Shown here piece by piece: positions 34,525 to 43,702 of a stretch of 64,000 nucleotides of DNA. Both the position numbers and the translations under genes were made by a program. A model generated the notes under the pieces. That model ran no database searches. It saw nothing but the letters and a program-made list of their open reading frames with translations, and had not been told where the DNA came from. Position 1 is the stretch's first letter. Every line of letters starts with the position of its first letter. Source of the stretch: G963663775 sp963663775 (GTDB lineage Bacteria > Bacillota > Clostridia > Oscillospirales > Butyricicoccaceae); assembly GCA_963663775.1 (NCBI GenBank), contig OY760624.1, forward strand, positions 1,302,001 to 1,366,000, in the 5' to 3' direction.

Positions 34525-34708
34525 TGTACGGCGGTTGCATTGACGCAAAAAGAATGGAATAAGACAGCGGGCTTGTGTTCATACAGCTTATATTTTTGAA
34601 CTTTAACAAGTGAAATATATAGATTGAAGAAAAAATAACAAAAAAACAAAAGAAAATCTACACAAAGAATGTAGCACAAAGTCTGTGGGCATCCAGACGG
34701 TTTCCTTG

Positions 34709-34738
34709 TTGACTTCCACCAGAATCGCAGTTTATAAT
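34709..34738 (+). promoter_or_regulatory. Promoter of the sugar ABC transporter operon
   Basis: TTGACT and TATAAT are spaced by 18 bases, giving a leader of about 140 bases. The 460-base gap between the divergent genes contains only regulatory sites. Confidence 0.78.
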
Positions 34739-34749
34739 AAGACACACAA

Positions 34750-34762
34750 GCACAAGATGTGC
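34750..34762. promoter_or_regulatory. Candidate operator at the transporter transcription start
   Basis: GCACA-AGA-TGTGC is a perfect 5-base dyad 12 bases after the -10 box, with the same half-sites as the pair near the regulator gene. Confidence 0.45.
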
Positions 34763-34884
34763 ATAAACACATAGGCATTTGCCGGGCACGCAGACGGCAA
34801 AGCCGCAGAATGGTTTATAAAAAAAGGTGTTTCACAGCAGTAGCTGAGAAAATAAAGTGTAGAGAAGAAAGAAAGGAGTAAAAC

Positions 34885-36396
34885 GTGGAGAATCAATACA
34901 TCGTGCAGATGGAAAACATAACTGTGCAGTTTCCGGGCGTACTGGCACTGGACAAAGTACGGTTTGATGCAAAGCCGGGCGAAGTACATGTTTTGCTAGG
35001 GGAAAACGGAGCGGGCAAATCGACGATTATGAAGGTTCTGGCGGGGGTCAACACGGAATACGAAGGCACAATCCTTTATAAAGGGCAGGAAATTGTGGCA
35101 CGCAGTGTAGATGAGCAGCGTGCACGCGGCGTCAGCATTATTTTTCAGGAGATGAACCTGCTGAAAAACCTTTCGGTTGCAGAAAATATTTTCATGGGAC
35201 GGCAGCCCACCAAAGCAGGCGGGCAGGTCGACTGGAAACGCATGTATGCCGATGCAAGAATGCTGCTGGATTCCATCAACTCTGACATTTCCGAGAAAGC
35301 AATGGTGTCCACTTTATCAGTTGGACAAATGCAAATGGTCGAAATTGCAAAGGCACTTTCGTTTAAATGCGACATCATTATTATGGACGAGCCAACCTCG
35401 GCATTGACCGAAAAAGAAGTCGACAGCCTGTTCGCCATCATTGAAAAGCTGAAAAAGCAAGGGGTTGCCATCGTTTACATTTCGCACCGTTTGGAAGAAA
35501 TTATGAAAATCGGTGACCGCTTGACCATCTTCCGTGACGGCAAATATATCGACACGGTATTCATTAAGGATATTACCATTGACCAAATGGTGGCGATGAT
35601 GGTGGGACGTGAGTTGAATGAATATTATCCCAAGGTCAGCGTGACACCCGGCGAAAAACGGCTGGAAGTCAACAATCTGAAGCAGGGAAATACCATCAAA
35701 GACGTTTCATTTTATGCACGTGCCGGAGAAATCACAGGGTTTTACGGCTTGATGGGTGCAGGCAGAACCGAGTTGATGCGTGCGGTGTTTGGTGCAGACC
35801 CACATGATGAAGGTGAAATCAAGGTAAACGGAAAATCGGTGAAAATCAACAGTTGTGAGCAGGCGAAAAATCTGGGATTGGCATTGCTGACCGAGGACCG
35901 CAAGAACCAAGGCTTGATTTTGGAATTTACCTTAAACAAAAACATTTCCATCGCCAACATGGATACAGCGATGACCCCGTTTGGGTTCCATTTTGCAAAG
36001 GAAACTGCACACAATCAAAAGCTTGCAGACTCCATGCGTGTCAAAACACCGTCGCTGGAGCAAAAAGCAAAGAACCTGTCGGGCGGCAACCAGCAAAAGG
36101 TGGTTATCTGCAAATGGCTCAATACCAATTCCGATATTATCATCTTTGATGAACCAACACGCGGCATTGACGTGGGTGCAAAGGCAGAAATCTATAAAAT
36201 CATGAACTCCTTGAAGGAAGAAGGCAAGGCAGTTATCATGGTCACTTCCGAACTGGCGGAATGTATGGGTGTCAGCGACCGCATTTATGTGATGCACGAA
36301 GGAGAAATGACCGGCTTGATAGAGGGTGCAGCGATGCAGGAGATTACGCAGGAATTGATTGTCAGCTATGCAACCGGTGCAAAAAAGAATGTGTAG
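34885..36396 (+). CDS. Sugar ABC transporter, duplicated ATP-binding protein (RbsA/MglA type)
   Basis: 503 residues with two ABC domains. The first has Walker A LLGENGAGKST (about 35-45), signature LSVGQMQM and Walker B IIIMDEPTSALT; the second has a degenerate Walker A (YGLMGAGRTELMR), signature LSGGNQQKV and IIFDEPTRGIDVGAK. This layout is specific to carbohydrate uptake transporters of the ribose/galactose/inositol class. GTG start with AAAGGAG eight bases before it. Confidence 0.95.
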   Translation: MENQYIVQMENITVQFPGVLALDKVRFDAKPGEVHVLLGENGAGKSTIMKVLAGVNTEYEGTILYKGQEIVARSVDEQRARGVSIIFQEMNLLKNLSVAENIFMGRQPTKAGGQVDWKRMYADARMLLDSINSDISEKAMVSTLSVGQMQMVEIAKALSFKCDIIIMDEPTSALTEKEVDSLFAIIEKLKKQGVAIVYISHRLEEIMKIGDRLTIFRDGKYIDTVFIKDITIDQMVAMMVGRELNEYYPKVSVTPGEKRLEVNNLKQGNTIKDVSFYARAGEITGFYGLMGAGRTELMRAVFGADPHDEGEIKVNGKSVKINSCEQAKNLGLALLTEDRKNQGLILEFTLNKNISIANMDTAMTPFGFHFAKETAHNQKLADSMRVKTPSLEQKAKNLSGGNQQKVVICKWLNTNSDIIIFDEPTRGIDVGAKAEIYKIMNSLKEEGKAVIMVTSELAECMGVSDRIYVMHEGEMTGLIEGAAMQEITQELIVSYATGAKKNV

Positions 36397-36411
36397 AGAG
36401 GGAAACGCAAC

Positions 36412-37374
36412 ATGAAAGATCATTTCAAAAAGATTGACCTATCCAATATGTCGGCACTGTTTGTGCTGATTGTGCTCAGCATTGGGCTTTCGATTGTCGA
36501 GCCCGCATTCCATTCTGTGGGAAACCTCATCAATATCTTGCAGCAGGTAACCGTCATTGCCGTGTTGGCGTTGGGCGTCAATGTGGTCATTTTCACAGGC
36601 GGCATTGATATTTCGGTGGGCTCTGTGGTGGCATTTACCGGCATCGTCATGGGCAAGCTGATTGTAGACGGCGGCATGCCGGATGCGTTCGGCGTAATTG
36701 TTGCCTTGGTCGTTGGCGCAGCATGCGGCACATTCAACGGCATCATGATTTCCAAATTCAAGCTGCAGCCGATGATTGCAACGCTTGCGATGATGTCCAT
36801 GGCACGTGGTGCGGCGCTCACCTTGGCAGACGGACAAACCATCACCGGCTATTCCGACACCTTCCGCTGGATTGGCTCGGGCACGATTCCGGGTACAGAA
36901 ATTCCGGTACAGATTATTTTCATGATTCTGCTCTATGCGGTGTTCTATTATGTGATGAAATATCGCAAGTTTGGTCGCTATATCTACTCCATCGGCGGCA
37001 ACGAAGAAGCGACCCGTCTGTCCGGTATCAATGTGGACAAGTACAAAACCTTGGCATATACCCTGTCCGGCTTGTGCTCTGCAATTGCTTCTATCATTTT
37101 GGTGGCAAAGCTGAACTCTGCGCAGTCCACTGCAGGTTTGGATTATGAAATGGACGCTATCGCTTCCTGTGTTATCGGCGGCACCAGCTTACTTGGCGGT
37201 TTCGGCAGCGTTTGGGGCACTTTTGTCGGTGCAATCATCATGATTGTCATCCGCAACGGCTTGAATCTACTCAACGTTTCCTCCAACCTGCAAAAACTCG
37301 TCATCGGCATTGTCATTTTGCTTGCCGTATTGGCAGATGCGATTCGACACAAGGCATCCTCCGGCAAAAAATAA
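36412..37374 (+). CDS. Sugar ABC transporter permease (RbsC type)
   Basis: 320 residues with 8-10 membrane segments. Signatures are ILALGVNVVIFTGGIDISVGS-like (seen as VVIFTGGIDISVGSVVAF), a GGNEEATRLSGINVDKYK loop, and SCVIGGTSLLGG-x-GSVWGT. It forms the membrane channel with the ATPase encoded 15 bases upstream. Confidence 0.94.
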   Translation: MKDHFKKIDLSNMSALFVLIVLSIGLSIVEPAFHSVGNLINILQQVTVIAVLALGVNVVIFTGGIDISVGSVVAFTGIVMGKLIVDGGMPDAFGVIVALVVGAACGTFNGIMISKFKLQPMIATLAMMSMARGAALTLADGQTITGYSDTFRWIGSGTIPGTEIPVQIIFMILLYAVFYYVMKYRKFGRYIYSIGGNEEATRLSGINVDKYKTLAYTLSGLCSAIASIILVAKLNSAQSTAGLDYEMDAIASCVIGGTSLLGGFGSVWGTFVGAIIMIVIRNGLNLLNVSSNLQKLVIGIVILLAVLADAIRHKASSGKK

Positions 37375-37441
37375 TCTGTGTATATAGACCCAAATGGGTT
37401 TGTATAAATATGAACCAATGAAAGAGAAGAGGAGCAAAACT

Positions 37442-38452
37442 ATGAACATCAAGAGAACTTTAGCAGCACTTTTGGTAGGAACGATGGCATTTGGACTGAC
37501 CGCTTGCGGTTCTTCCGACACAGCGAGCAGCAACACCGATTCCAGCACCGCTTCCGCATCTGGCGAAACCGCATCCAGTGGCGATGTCAAAATTGCATAC
37601 ATTGTCAAGGCGAAAACCGATGAATTCTGGACCAACATGGAAAAGGGTGCAGAAGAATATGCACAGGAAAAGGGCATTCAGGTAGACTTCCAGGCACCTG
37701 AAAAAGAAACCGATGTGGAAAAGCAAGTGCAGTTTGTAGAAAATGCAGTTGTTAAGGGTTATGATGCCATTATCTTGTCTGCGGCAGATTCCAAATCCTT
37801 GATTCCGGCAATTGTGAAGGCGAATAAGGCAAATATTCCGGTCATTCTCGTCAATGACACCATTGATAACGATGCACTGGCAGAAGCAGGCGGCAAGGTG
37901 GAAACTTATGTCGGCATCGACCAGTATGAAGCGGCATCTCTTGCAGGCACTTATGCAGCAGAAAATATTACCGATGGCAAGGTGCTGTATTTGGAAGGTA
38001 TTTCCGGCGTTGCAGCGCATGAAGACCGCCTCAACGGCTTTAAAGACCAAGCAGGTGCATTTGAAGTTGTTGCTTCGCAGACGGCAAAGTGTGACCGCAA
38101 CGAAGCGTTCAATGTGATGCAGAATGTGTTGTCTGCACATCCGGAAGTGAATGTGGTTTGGGCAATCAACGCAGAAATGGGTCAGGGTGCGATTCAGGCA
38201 ATCGAGCAGAGCGGTTTTGCAGGCAAGGTGCAGGTATTTGACTTTGATGCATCCAGCGATGACATTGCGGCAATCGAAGCGGGCACATTGGCAGGTTCTG
38301 TAGCACAGTATCCGGATTTGCAGGCAAAGGCTGCGATTCAGGCATGCCTCGATGTGTTGGACGGTCAGACCTTGGAAGCACATACCAAAACTAAGGCAGC
38401 TTTGGTCACCAAAGACAATGTAGCAGACTTTAAGGCAGGCAATGACATCTAA
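37442..38452 (+). CDS. Sugar ABC transporter substrate-binding lipoprotein
   Basis: 336 residues. A lipoprotein signal (MNIKRTLAALLVGTMAFGLTAC, lipobox LTAC at 19-22; quoted in part as LLVGTMAFGLTAC) is followed by a Ser/Thr-rich linker and a type I periplasmic-binding domain (about 45-330) with sugar-contact regions such as KAKTDEFWTNM and GIDQYEAASLAG. It captures the sugar outside the membrane. GAGGAG precedes ATG 37442. Confidence 0.94.
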   Translation: MNIKRTLAALLVGTMAFGLTACGSSDTASSNTDSSTASASGETASSGDVKIAYIVKAKTDEFWTNMEKGAEEYAQEKGIQVDFQAPEKETDVEKQVQFVENAVVKGYDAIILSAADSKSLIPAIVKANKANIPVILVNDTIDNDALAEAGGKVETYVGIDQYEAASLAGTYAAENITDGKVLYLEGISGVAAHEDRLNGFKDQAGAFEVVASQTAKCDRNEAFNVMQNVLSAHPEVNVVWAINAEMGQGAIQAIEQSGFAGKVQVFDFDASSDDIAAIEAGTLAGSVAQYPDLQAKAAIQACLDVLDGQTLEAHTKTKAALVTKDNVADFKAGNDI

Positions 38453-38495
38453 AAAATAGACGTTCGACTGTCTTGAGATAAATTGATAGGGAGAA

Positions 38496-38521
38496 GGGTC
38501 GAAGCACGGTCGCTTCGACCC
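38496..38521. other. Intra-operon hairpin after the binding-protein gene
   Basis: GGGTCGAAG and CTTCGACCC form a perfect 9-base stem with no T tract. Such hairpins often stabilise the upstream mRNA, which fits higher expression of the binding protein. Confidence 0.65.
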
Positions 38522-38557
38522 TGATTTCTGAAACGTAGCAGGAGGCACGAAAAAGAT

Positions 38558-39346
38558 ATGATGAAGCTTCAAAAATCAGCTTGTATTGAACCCATGTATT
38601 CCGAAATTCCGTTTTTGGAGCGGTTTCAAGCAGCAAAGGACGACGGATTCGAATTTGTAGAATTCTGGGGCTGGACGGACAAGGATTTGGATGCGGTGAA
38701 AGCCGCTGCGGAAAAAGCGGGCATTGGCATTTCCGGATTCAACGGCGATGCGGATTATTCGCTCATCGACCCTACTCACAAGGAACAGTATCTGGACTTT
38801 TTAAAGCAGTCGGTTGCAGCGGCACAGAAGGTCGGCGCAAAGTCTGTGACCATTCATTCCAATGCACTGGGGGACGGCGGCATCGTGGTGAACCACTACA
38901 CCGAGCTGTCCGACACGGTCAAGCTGTGCTCCATGTATGACATGCTGCTCGAATGCGCCAAAATCGCAGAAGAAAGCGGCATTGCCATGAATCTGGAGCC
39001 GCTGAACATCACAACCGACCATGTGGGCAACTTCTTGGCAAATACTCAGATGGCGGCAGAAATGACTCGTTTGATTGGTTCGCCGATGCTCAAGGTTCTG
39101 TATGATGTGTATCATATGCAACTCAACGAGGGTAGCATTTGCGACACGATTACAACCTACGGAGACCAGTTTGGACATATCCATGTGGCAGATGCACCGG
39201 GTCGTCATGAGCCGGGCACAGGCGAAATCAATTACACCAAGGTGTTTGCATGCTTGGAAGAAAGCGGCTACACCGGCAGAGTGGGATTCGAGCTGATGCC
39301 GCAAACCACGACAAAAGAGGCAGTCAAGGCAATTATGAGCTATTAA
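38558..39346 (+). CDS. Hydroxypyruvate isomerase-like sugar isomerase
   Basis: 262 residues, a xylose-isomerase-type TIM barrel (AP endonuclease 2 superfamily). It starts PMYSEIPFLERFQAAKDDGF and has metal-ligand regions LEPLNI, YDVYHMQ, GHIHVADAPGRHEPGTG and GFELMP. The exact match to the Hyi pattern (isomerisation of hydroxypyruvate/tartronate semialdehyde) is moderate; a keto-inositol or sugar isomerase is also possible. In an operon with transporter and MocA-type dehydrogenase. Confidence 0.85.
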   Translation: MMKLQKSACIEPMYSEIPFLERFQAAKDDGFEFVEFWGWTDKDLDAVKAAAEKAGIGISGFNGDADYSLIDPTHKEQYLDFLKQSVAAAQKVGAKSVTIHSNALGDGGIVVNHYTELSDTVKLCSMYDMLLECAKIAEESGIAMNLEPLNITTDHVGNFLANTQMAAEMTRLIGSPMLKVLYDVYHMQLNEGSICDTITTYGDQFGHIHVADAPGRHEPGTGEINYTKVFACLEESGYTGRVGFELMPQTTTKEAVKAIMSY

Positions 39347-39370
39347 GTTATATCATCATTGGAGGACATT

Positions 39371-40378
39371 ATGAAAGTTGGTATTATTGGTGCAGGCCGT
39401 ATTGGCAAGGTGCACGCAAAGAACATTGCAATGTTCGTACCGGAATTGGAAATCAAGACCATTGCAGACCCGTTTATGAATGAGGAAACCGAAGCATTTG
39501 CCAAGCGTTATGGGATTCCGAACACCACAAAGGACGCAAATGATATTTTGAACGATGCAGAAATTGAAGCGATTCTCATTTGCTCATCCACAGACACCCA
39601 TTCGAAATACATCATTGAAGGCGCAAATGCAGGCAAGCATATTTTCTGCGAAAAGCCGGTCGATTATGATTTGGCAAAGGTACACGAAGCCATCGACACT
39701 GCAAACAAAGCAGGTGTGAAGCTGCAAATCGGTTTCTGCCGTCGTTTTGACCACAACCATCGTGCCGTGTATGACATGGTGCGTGCAGGCAAGGTCGGTG
39801 CGGTCAACATCATCAAAATCAGCTCTCGTGACCCAGAGCCGCCCCCGGTGTCCTATGTCAAGGTTTCCGGCGGTATCTTCTATGATATGATGATTCATGA
39901 CTTTGATATGGCACGCTTCTTGGCAGGCAGTGAAGTCACAGAGGTGCATGCAGTGGGTTCGGTTTTGGTTGACCCGGGCATCGGCGAAGCAGGCGATGTA
40001 GACACCGCACTGGTGACCTTGAAGTTTGAAAATGGTGCTATCGGTGTCATTGATAACAGCCGTAAGGCAGTTTATGGATATGACCAGCGTGTGGAAGTGT
40101 TTGGCTCAGAGGGCTGCGCACAGAATGAAAATGACATCCCGAACACGGCTGTGTTGTCCACTGCAGACGGCACCTCCTATGGCACCGCTTACAAGGTGAT
40201 GTGGGATCGCTACACAGGCGCATTTGTGGCAGAAATGCAGGCGTTTGCGCAGGCTGTTGCAAATGATGAAGAACCGCCTGTCACAGGGATGGATGGTCTG
40301 TATCCGGTGCTGATGGCGGCAGCTGCTACCAAATCCCTCAAGGAAGGTCGTCCCGTCAAGATTTCCGAAGTCGAGTAA
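39371..40378 (+). CDS. Gfo/Idh/MocA family dehydrogenase (inositol 2-dehydrogenase-like)
   Basis: 335 residues. Rossmann motif GIIGAGRIGKVHAKNI (residues 4-19), ICSSTDTHSKYI, catalytic Lys in FCEKPVDYD, and the substrate region DMMIHDFDMARFLAG are those of inositol 2-dehydrogenases. It would oxidise the imported polyol with NAD. Start ATG 39371 follows GGAGG by six bases. Confidence 0.9.
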   Translation: MKVGIIGAGRIGKVHAKNIAMFVPELEIKTIADPFMNEETEAFAKRYGIPNTTKDANDILNDAEIEAILICSSTDTHSKYIIEGANAGKHIFCEKPVDYDLAKVHEAIDTANKAGVKLQIGFCRRFDHNHRAVYDMVRAGKVGAVNIIKISSRDPEPPPVSYVKVSGGIFYDMMIHDFDMARFLAGSEVTEVHAVGSVLVDPGIGEAGDVDTALVTLKFENGAIGVIDNSRKAVYGYDQRVEVFGSEGCAQNENDIPNTAVLSTADGTSYGTAYKVMWDRYTGAFVAEMQAFAQAVANDEEPPVTGMDGLYPVLMAAAATKSLKEGRPVKISEVE

Positions 40379-40412
40379 ACCACTCTCTCTTTTTCACTTT
40401 TTTCGTTGTTGT

Positions 40413-40440
40413 CGGCATCCCTTTGCAAAAGGGGATGCCG
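40413..40440. other. Palindrome after the sugar operon
   Basis: CGGCATCCC and GGGATGCCG form a 9-base stem around TTTGCAAAAG. It is the likely end of the sugar operon, though the T tract is missing. Confidence 0.5.
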
Positions 40441-40582
40441 CAGACAGTCGCCCGAATGCAGCAGAAACTTCCCCTTCTGGTTTGCATTTGGTGCGGTTGT
40501 TTTTCACAACAAAAGCACTTCCTAAAGCAGTATATGAGATAGCACATATCGATTCTTTGTATATGAAAGGAACTGTGTGTTT

Positions 40583-40624
40583 ACAAAGACCTTTCCGCAG
40601 GATGGAGAGGTCTTTGTGTGTTTT
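40583..40624 (+). terminator. Terminator in the leader of the chemoreceptor gene
   Basis: ACAAAGACCT and AGGTCTTTGT form a perfect 10-base stem followed by GTGTTTTT. The 323-base gap before the chemoreceptor holds this, the palindrome at 40413 and nothing else I recognise. Confidence 0.72.
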
Positions 40625-40701
40625 TGGGCGCAGCGCCCCGTTGTAGAGAAGAAGGAACGTACGTTTGCATATCCGCTTGGTATGGATAGGAGATGTGAAG
40701 G

Positions 40702-42450
40702 ATGATAAAGCATTTGAAAATTGGGCAAAAATTATTGGTTTTAACGGTTAGCCTGCTGTTAGGTGTGTTTCTGGTGGCAGCTGCGGCATTCCTGCTGATG
40801 GGCAGAATGAGTGCGGCCGCCACTGCCATCAGCAAGGCGTGGATGCCCTCCATGATGGCGGTGGAAGACATCAATAAACTCACTGCAGATTATCGCAGCA
40901 GTGAGCAGGGGTATCTGCTTTCTATGACCAAAACCCTGCAAAAAACCTATGAAAATCAGATGCAAGAGAAAACACAACAAATCACGCAATTGCTCTCTGA
41001 TTATGCAGGCATGGTCAAAAGTGAAGACGAGCAAACGCTGCTCGACAACACCCAAGAACAATGGACTGGCTATTTGAAAATCAGCGAGGAGATGCTGCGC
41101 TATGCTCGAAACGGACAACAGGACCAAGCCAATGTGCTGTTAAATGGGAAATCGCGAACTGCATTTGAAAACATGGCGTTTGCCTGCTCCAAACTTGTGG
41201 AATTCAATCAAACAGGCGCAATACAGGCAGGTGAAGGCGCAGATGCCCTGTATGGAACTTCTCGTATTTTTTTGATTGCGATTGTGCTGATTTTGGTGTT
41301 GTCCGCCGTTCTGCTTGCGATTGTGATGGCGCATCGGATTGTGCGGCCTATACAGCAGCTGCATGTGGCGGCGGATGCCATTCGCAAAGGAGATTTGACA
41401 GTGGCGGTGCAGTATCAGTCCCGTGATGAGGTGGGAGAAATTGCAGCGGCATTTCAAGAAATGCGCCAAAGTTTGCAGGCAATCATCGGTGATATTCAGC
41501 ATTTGCTAGAACACATGGCAGAAGGAAATTTTGTCCAACGCAGCACTTGTGAAGCGCAATATGTAGGGGCTTACGCAGACATTTTGGCGGTGCTGGAGCG
41601 GCTGGGTGTGACGTTGAGTGCCACGATTTGCAAAATCAGCGATTCTTCCGACCAAGTTGCCACGGGTGCAGAGCAAGTGTCTGGGGGCGCACAGGCGCTG
41701 TCACAAGGTGCAACAGAGCAGGCGAGTGCCATCCAACAATTGTCCGCTACCGTTGCAGAAGTGTCGGCGCAAGTGCAAAAGAATGCGGCGCATGCAAATC
41801 AGGCAAGTGAAAGCGCCGAGTTGGCAGGACAGGAAATCAACAGCAGCAACCAAGAGATGCAGCATATGGTGCATGCGATGCAGGAAATCACCACGAAATC
41901 CACGGAGATTTCTAAAATCATCAAGGTCATTGAAGATATTGCATTTCAAACCAATATTCTGGCACTCAATGCGGCAGTGGAAGCGGCGAGAGCAGGCGCA
42001 TCTGGAAAAGGTTTCGCTGTGGTTGCAGATGAAGTTCGCAACTTGGCGAGCAAATCTGCTGAAGCGGCAAGAGGTACCACAAGATTGATAGAAGAGACCA
42101 TTTTAGCGGTGCAAAATGGTTCGGAAATTGCAAAAAAAACAGCAGGAAATATGGACAAGAGCGCTGAAGCCACCCAAAGGGCAATTTTGCTTATCGAAGG
42201 GATTGCAGAGGCATCCCAGCAGCAGGCACAGTCGATTGCACAGATTGACACGGGTGTCGAACAAATCTCGGCAGTGGTGCAGACCAATAGTGCAACGGCA
42301 CAGGAAAGTGCAGCGGCAAGCGAGGAATTGTTTGGACAAGCGCAGCTGCTCAAGACCTTGATTGCCAAATTTCAATTGCGTCAGGCGGACAGTGCAGCGC
42401 AGGCGCTACCTGCCGACAGTGAAGAAGTTATTGAAGAAGAACAAGCGTAA
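40702..42450 (+). CDS. Methyl-accepting chemotaxis protein
   Basis: 582 residues. TM1 is at about 11-34, a four-helix-bundle type sensor at about 35-185, TM2 at about 188-212, HAMP at about 213-265, and a cytoplasmic signalling domain from about 300 with the invariant hairpin tip (FQTNILALNAAVEAARAG, then GFAVVADEVRNLA). It senses an external ligand and signals to CheA. GGAGATGTGAAGG precedes the ATG. Confidence 0.95.
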   Translation: MIKHLKIGQKLLVLTVSLLLGVFLVAAAAFLLMGRMSAAATAISKAWMPSMMAVEDINKLTADYRSSEQGYLLSMTKTLQKTYENQMQEKTQQITQLLSDYAGMVKSEDEQTLLDNTQEQWTGYLKISEEMLRYARNGQQDQANVLLNGKSRTAFENMAFACSKLVEFNQTGAIQAGEGADALYGTSRIFLIAIVLILVLSAVLLAIVMAHRIVRPIQQLHVAADAIRKGDLTVAVQYQSRDEVGEIAAAFQEMRQSLQAIIGDIQHLLEHMAEGNFVQRSTCEAQYVGAYADILAVLERLGVTLSATICKISDSSDQVATGAEQVSGGAQALSQGATEQASAIQQLSATVAEVSAQVQKNAAHANQASESAELAGQEINSSNQEMQHMVHAMQEITTKSTEISKIIKVIEDIAFQTNILALNAAVEAARAGASGKGFAVVADEVRNLASKSAEAARGTTRLIEETILAVQNGSEIAKKTAGNMDKSAEATQRAILLIEGIAEASQQQAQSIAQIDTGVEQISAVVQTNSATAQESAAASEELFGQAQLLKTLIAKFQLRQADSAAQALPADSEEVIEEEQA

Positions 42451-42487
42451 ATTCGCAATGACATTGGTATAAAATCATGCGCATGAA

Positions 42488-42531
42488 CCGAGTGCCCCGT
42501 CGTAGGAATAGACTGTGACGGGGCATTCATT
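42488..42531. terminator. Terminator between chemoreceptor and dpaB
   Basis: CCGAGTGCCCCGTC and GACGGGGCATTC pair, followed by ATTTT. Loop and stem resemble the terminator at 20914. Confidence 0.78.
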
Positions 42532-42542
42532 TTACGATATGT

Positions 42543-43121
42543 CTATGTTTGCAGAAGCGGTTGGAGCTGCTGCCCCTCCAATGCCGCTTCAATCGTTTCC
42601 GGCAGCAAATCCATATGTGCAACCAAAGAATAGGGCTTTTTCTGTGGATTATCCTGCCCCATGGGCACAAAATAATAGTGACGGCGGTTCAAGAGCATCC
42701 CGAGATTCGCCGCACTGCCGGAAAGGGCATCATTGGTCGAAACCGCCAAGACCACTGGGCGTGCTCCACGCAAATGGCTCTTGACTGCCATAGGAACCGT
42801 GGTATCAATGATGCCATGTGCCAACTTTGCCAAAGTATTTCCCGTGCAAGGGGCAACCACCAATACATCAAACATGGCATTCGGACCAATCGGTTCTGCA
42901 GCTGCAATGCTGTCAATCGGCGCACATGCGCAAATTTCAGTGAGTTGCTGCCGCCATGATTGCGCCGTGCCAAAGCGTGTGTCCATGGTGCCGGCATGCT
43001 CTGATAAAATAGGCGTCAGCAAAAATCCTTGCGCCTGCAGTTGTGTTATAATGGGAAAAACCTTGGAAAATGTGCAAAAAGAGCCTGTCAATGCAAACCC
43101 AATACGAAGCTGGTGTTTCAA
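42543..43121 (-). CDS. dpaB: Dipicolinate synthase subunit B
   Basis: 192 residues of the flavoprotein-like fold. The opening LRIGFALTGSFCTFSKVF and the motif APCTGNTLAKLAHGI...AVKSHLRG are typical of SpoVFB/DpaB. With DpaA it makes dipicolinic acid in the mother cell for spore heat resistance. The TTG start overlaps the dpaA stop codon (TTGA) and is preceded by GGAGGGG, so translation depends on dpaA being read through. Confidence 0.94.
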   Translation of the reverse strand: MKHQLRIGFALTGSFCTFSKVFPIITQLQAQGFLLTPILSEHAGTMDTRFGTAQSWRQQLTEICACAPIDSIAAAEPIGPNAMFDVLVVAPCTGNTLAKLAHGIIDTTVPMAVKSHLRGARPVVLAVSTNDALSGSAANLGMLLNRRHYYFVPMGQDNPQKKPYSLVAHMDLLPETIEAALEGQQLQPLLQT

Positions 43122-43609
43122 AGAATCCCCTCCTCATCCAAAATGTGATACACGGTATCACGAATGGCTTTTGCCGCAGAAATCGGCGCAACCTTTCCGG
43201 GAAGCGACAGTGCCCAAATGACACGGCGGGACAGCTTTTGTGCCCCGTCAAAATCCACCCCCCCGGGCTTTGATGCCAAATCAATCACCAAACAGTCTTC
43301 GTGCAGCTCCGCAAGCTCGGACATCCCCAAGATTTTTGCGGGAACCGTATTAAACAAGACATCAAATGCACCAAGCTGTCCTGTGAGCATGCGCGTATCC
43401 AAACTCTGCATGCCTTCTGCTGCAATGTGCGCAAATGCAGCATAGGAGCGTGCTGAAACCGAAACAATAGCCCCCAAACTATGTAACCTGCGAGCCAATA
43501 AGCTGCCAATACGCCCATATCCCAACACCAAGGCACGAGCACCATGCAAGGTGATAGGCAGTTCCTCCATGGCAATTTGCAGTGCACCCTCTGCGGTGGG
43601 GACAGCGTT
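43118..43609 (-). pseudogene. dpaA: Dipicolinate synthase subunit A, 3' part (interrupted gene)
   Basis: The last 159 codons of dpaA: after the split point NAVP the frame reads TAEGALQIAMEELPITLHG, the Rossmann motif VLGYGRIGSLLARRL, then FNTVPAKIL and LASKPGGVDFDGA. It has no start of its own; upstream the frame continues into element sequence (TTG at 43684). Joined to the 133-codon 5' part at 50,955-51,352 it gives 292 residues, close to the roughly 300 of known SpoVFA. Reading frame and sequence are undamaged, which argues for a gene restored by excision rather than a dead remnant. Confidence 0.93.
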
Positions 43610-43610
43610 G
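43592..43610. other. Left attachment site of the dpaA-interrupting element
   Basis: TGCGG(T)GGGGACAGCGTTG, 18 of 19 bases identical to 50948-50966, with 13 perfect bases GGGGACAGCGTTG. It lies at codons for NAVP of dpaA. Confidence 0.92.
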
Positions 43611-43654
43611 GCGGTATCATCATACGAAGCAATGTGTCCGCTATGCGGCGTTAA

Positions 43655-43691
43655 AACCCCCTTGGAACACACGAAGTATTCCAAGGGGGTT
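43655..43691 (-). terminator. Terminator at the element's left end
   Basis: AACCCCCTTGGAA and TTCCAAGGGGGTT form a perfect 13-base stem followed on the minus strand by TTTAA. It stops element transcripts before the 3' part of dpaA. Confidence 0.85.
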
Positions 43692-43702
43692 GTTTTAGCA
43701 GA

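Noticed and set aside
38496..38521. Third copy of the GTCGAAGG leader RNA
   Set aside because: GTCGAAG here is part of the stem of an ordinary short hairpin, not of a loop, and there is no T tract.
40441..40701. Cyclic-di-GMP riboswitch before the chemoreceptor
   Set aside because: The aptamer core is not recognisable; the leader holds a plain terminator hairpin.
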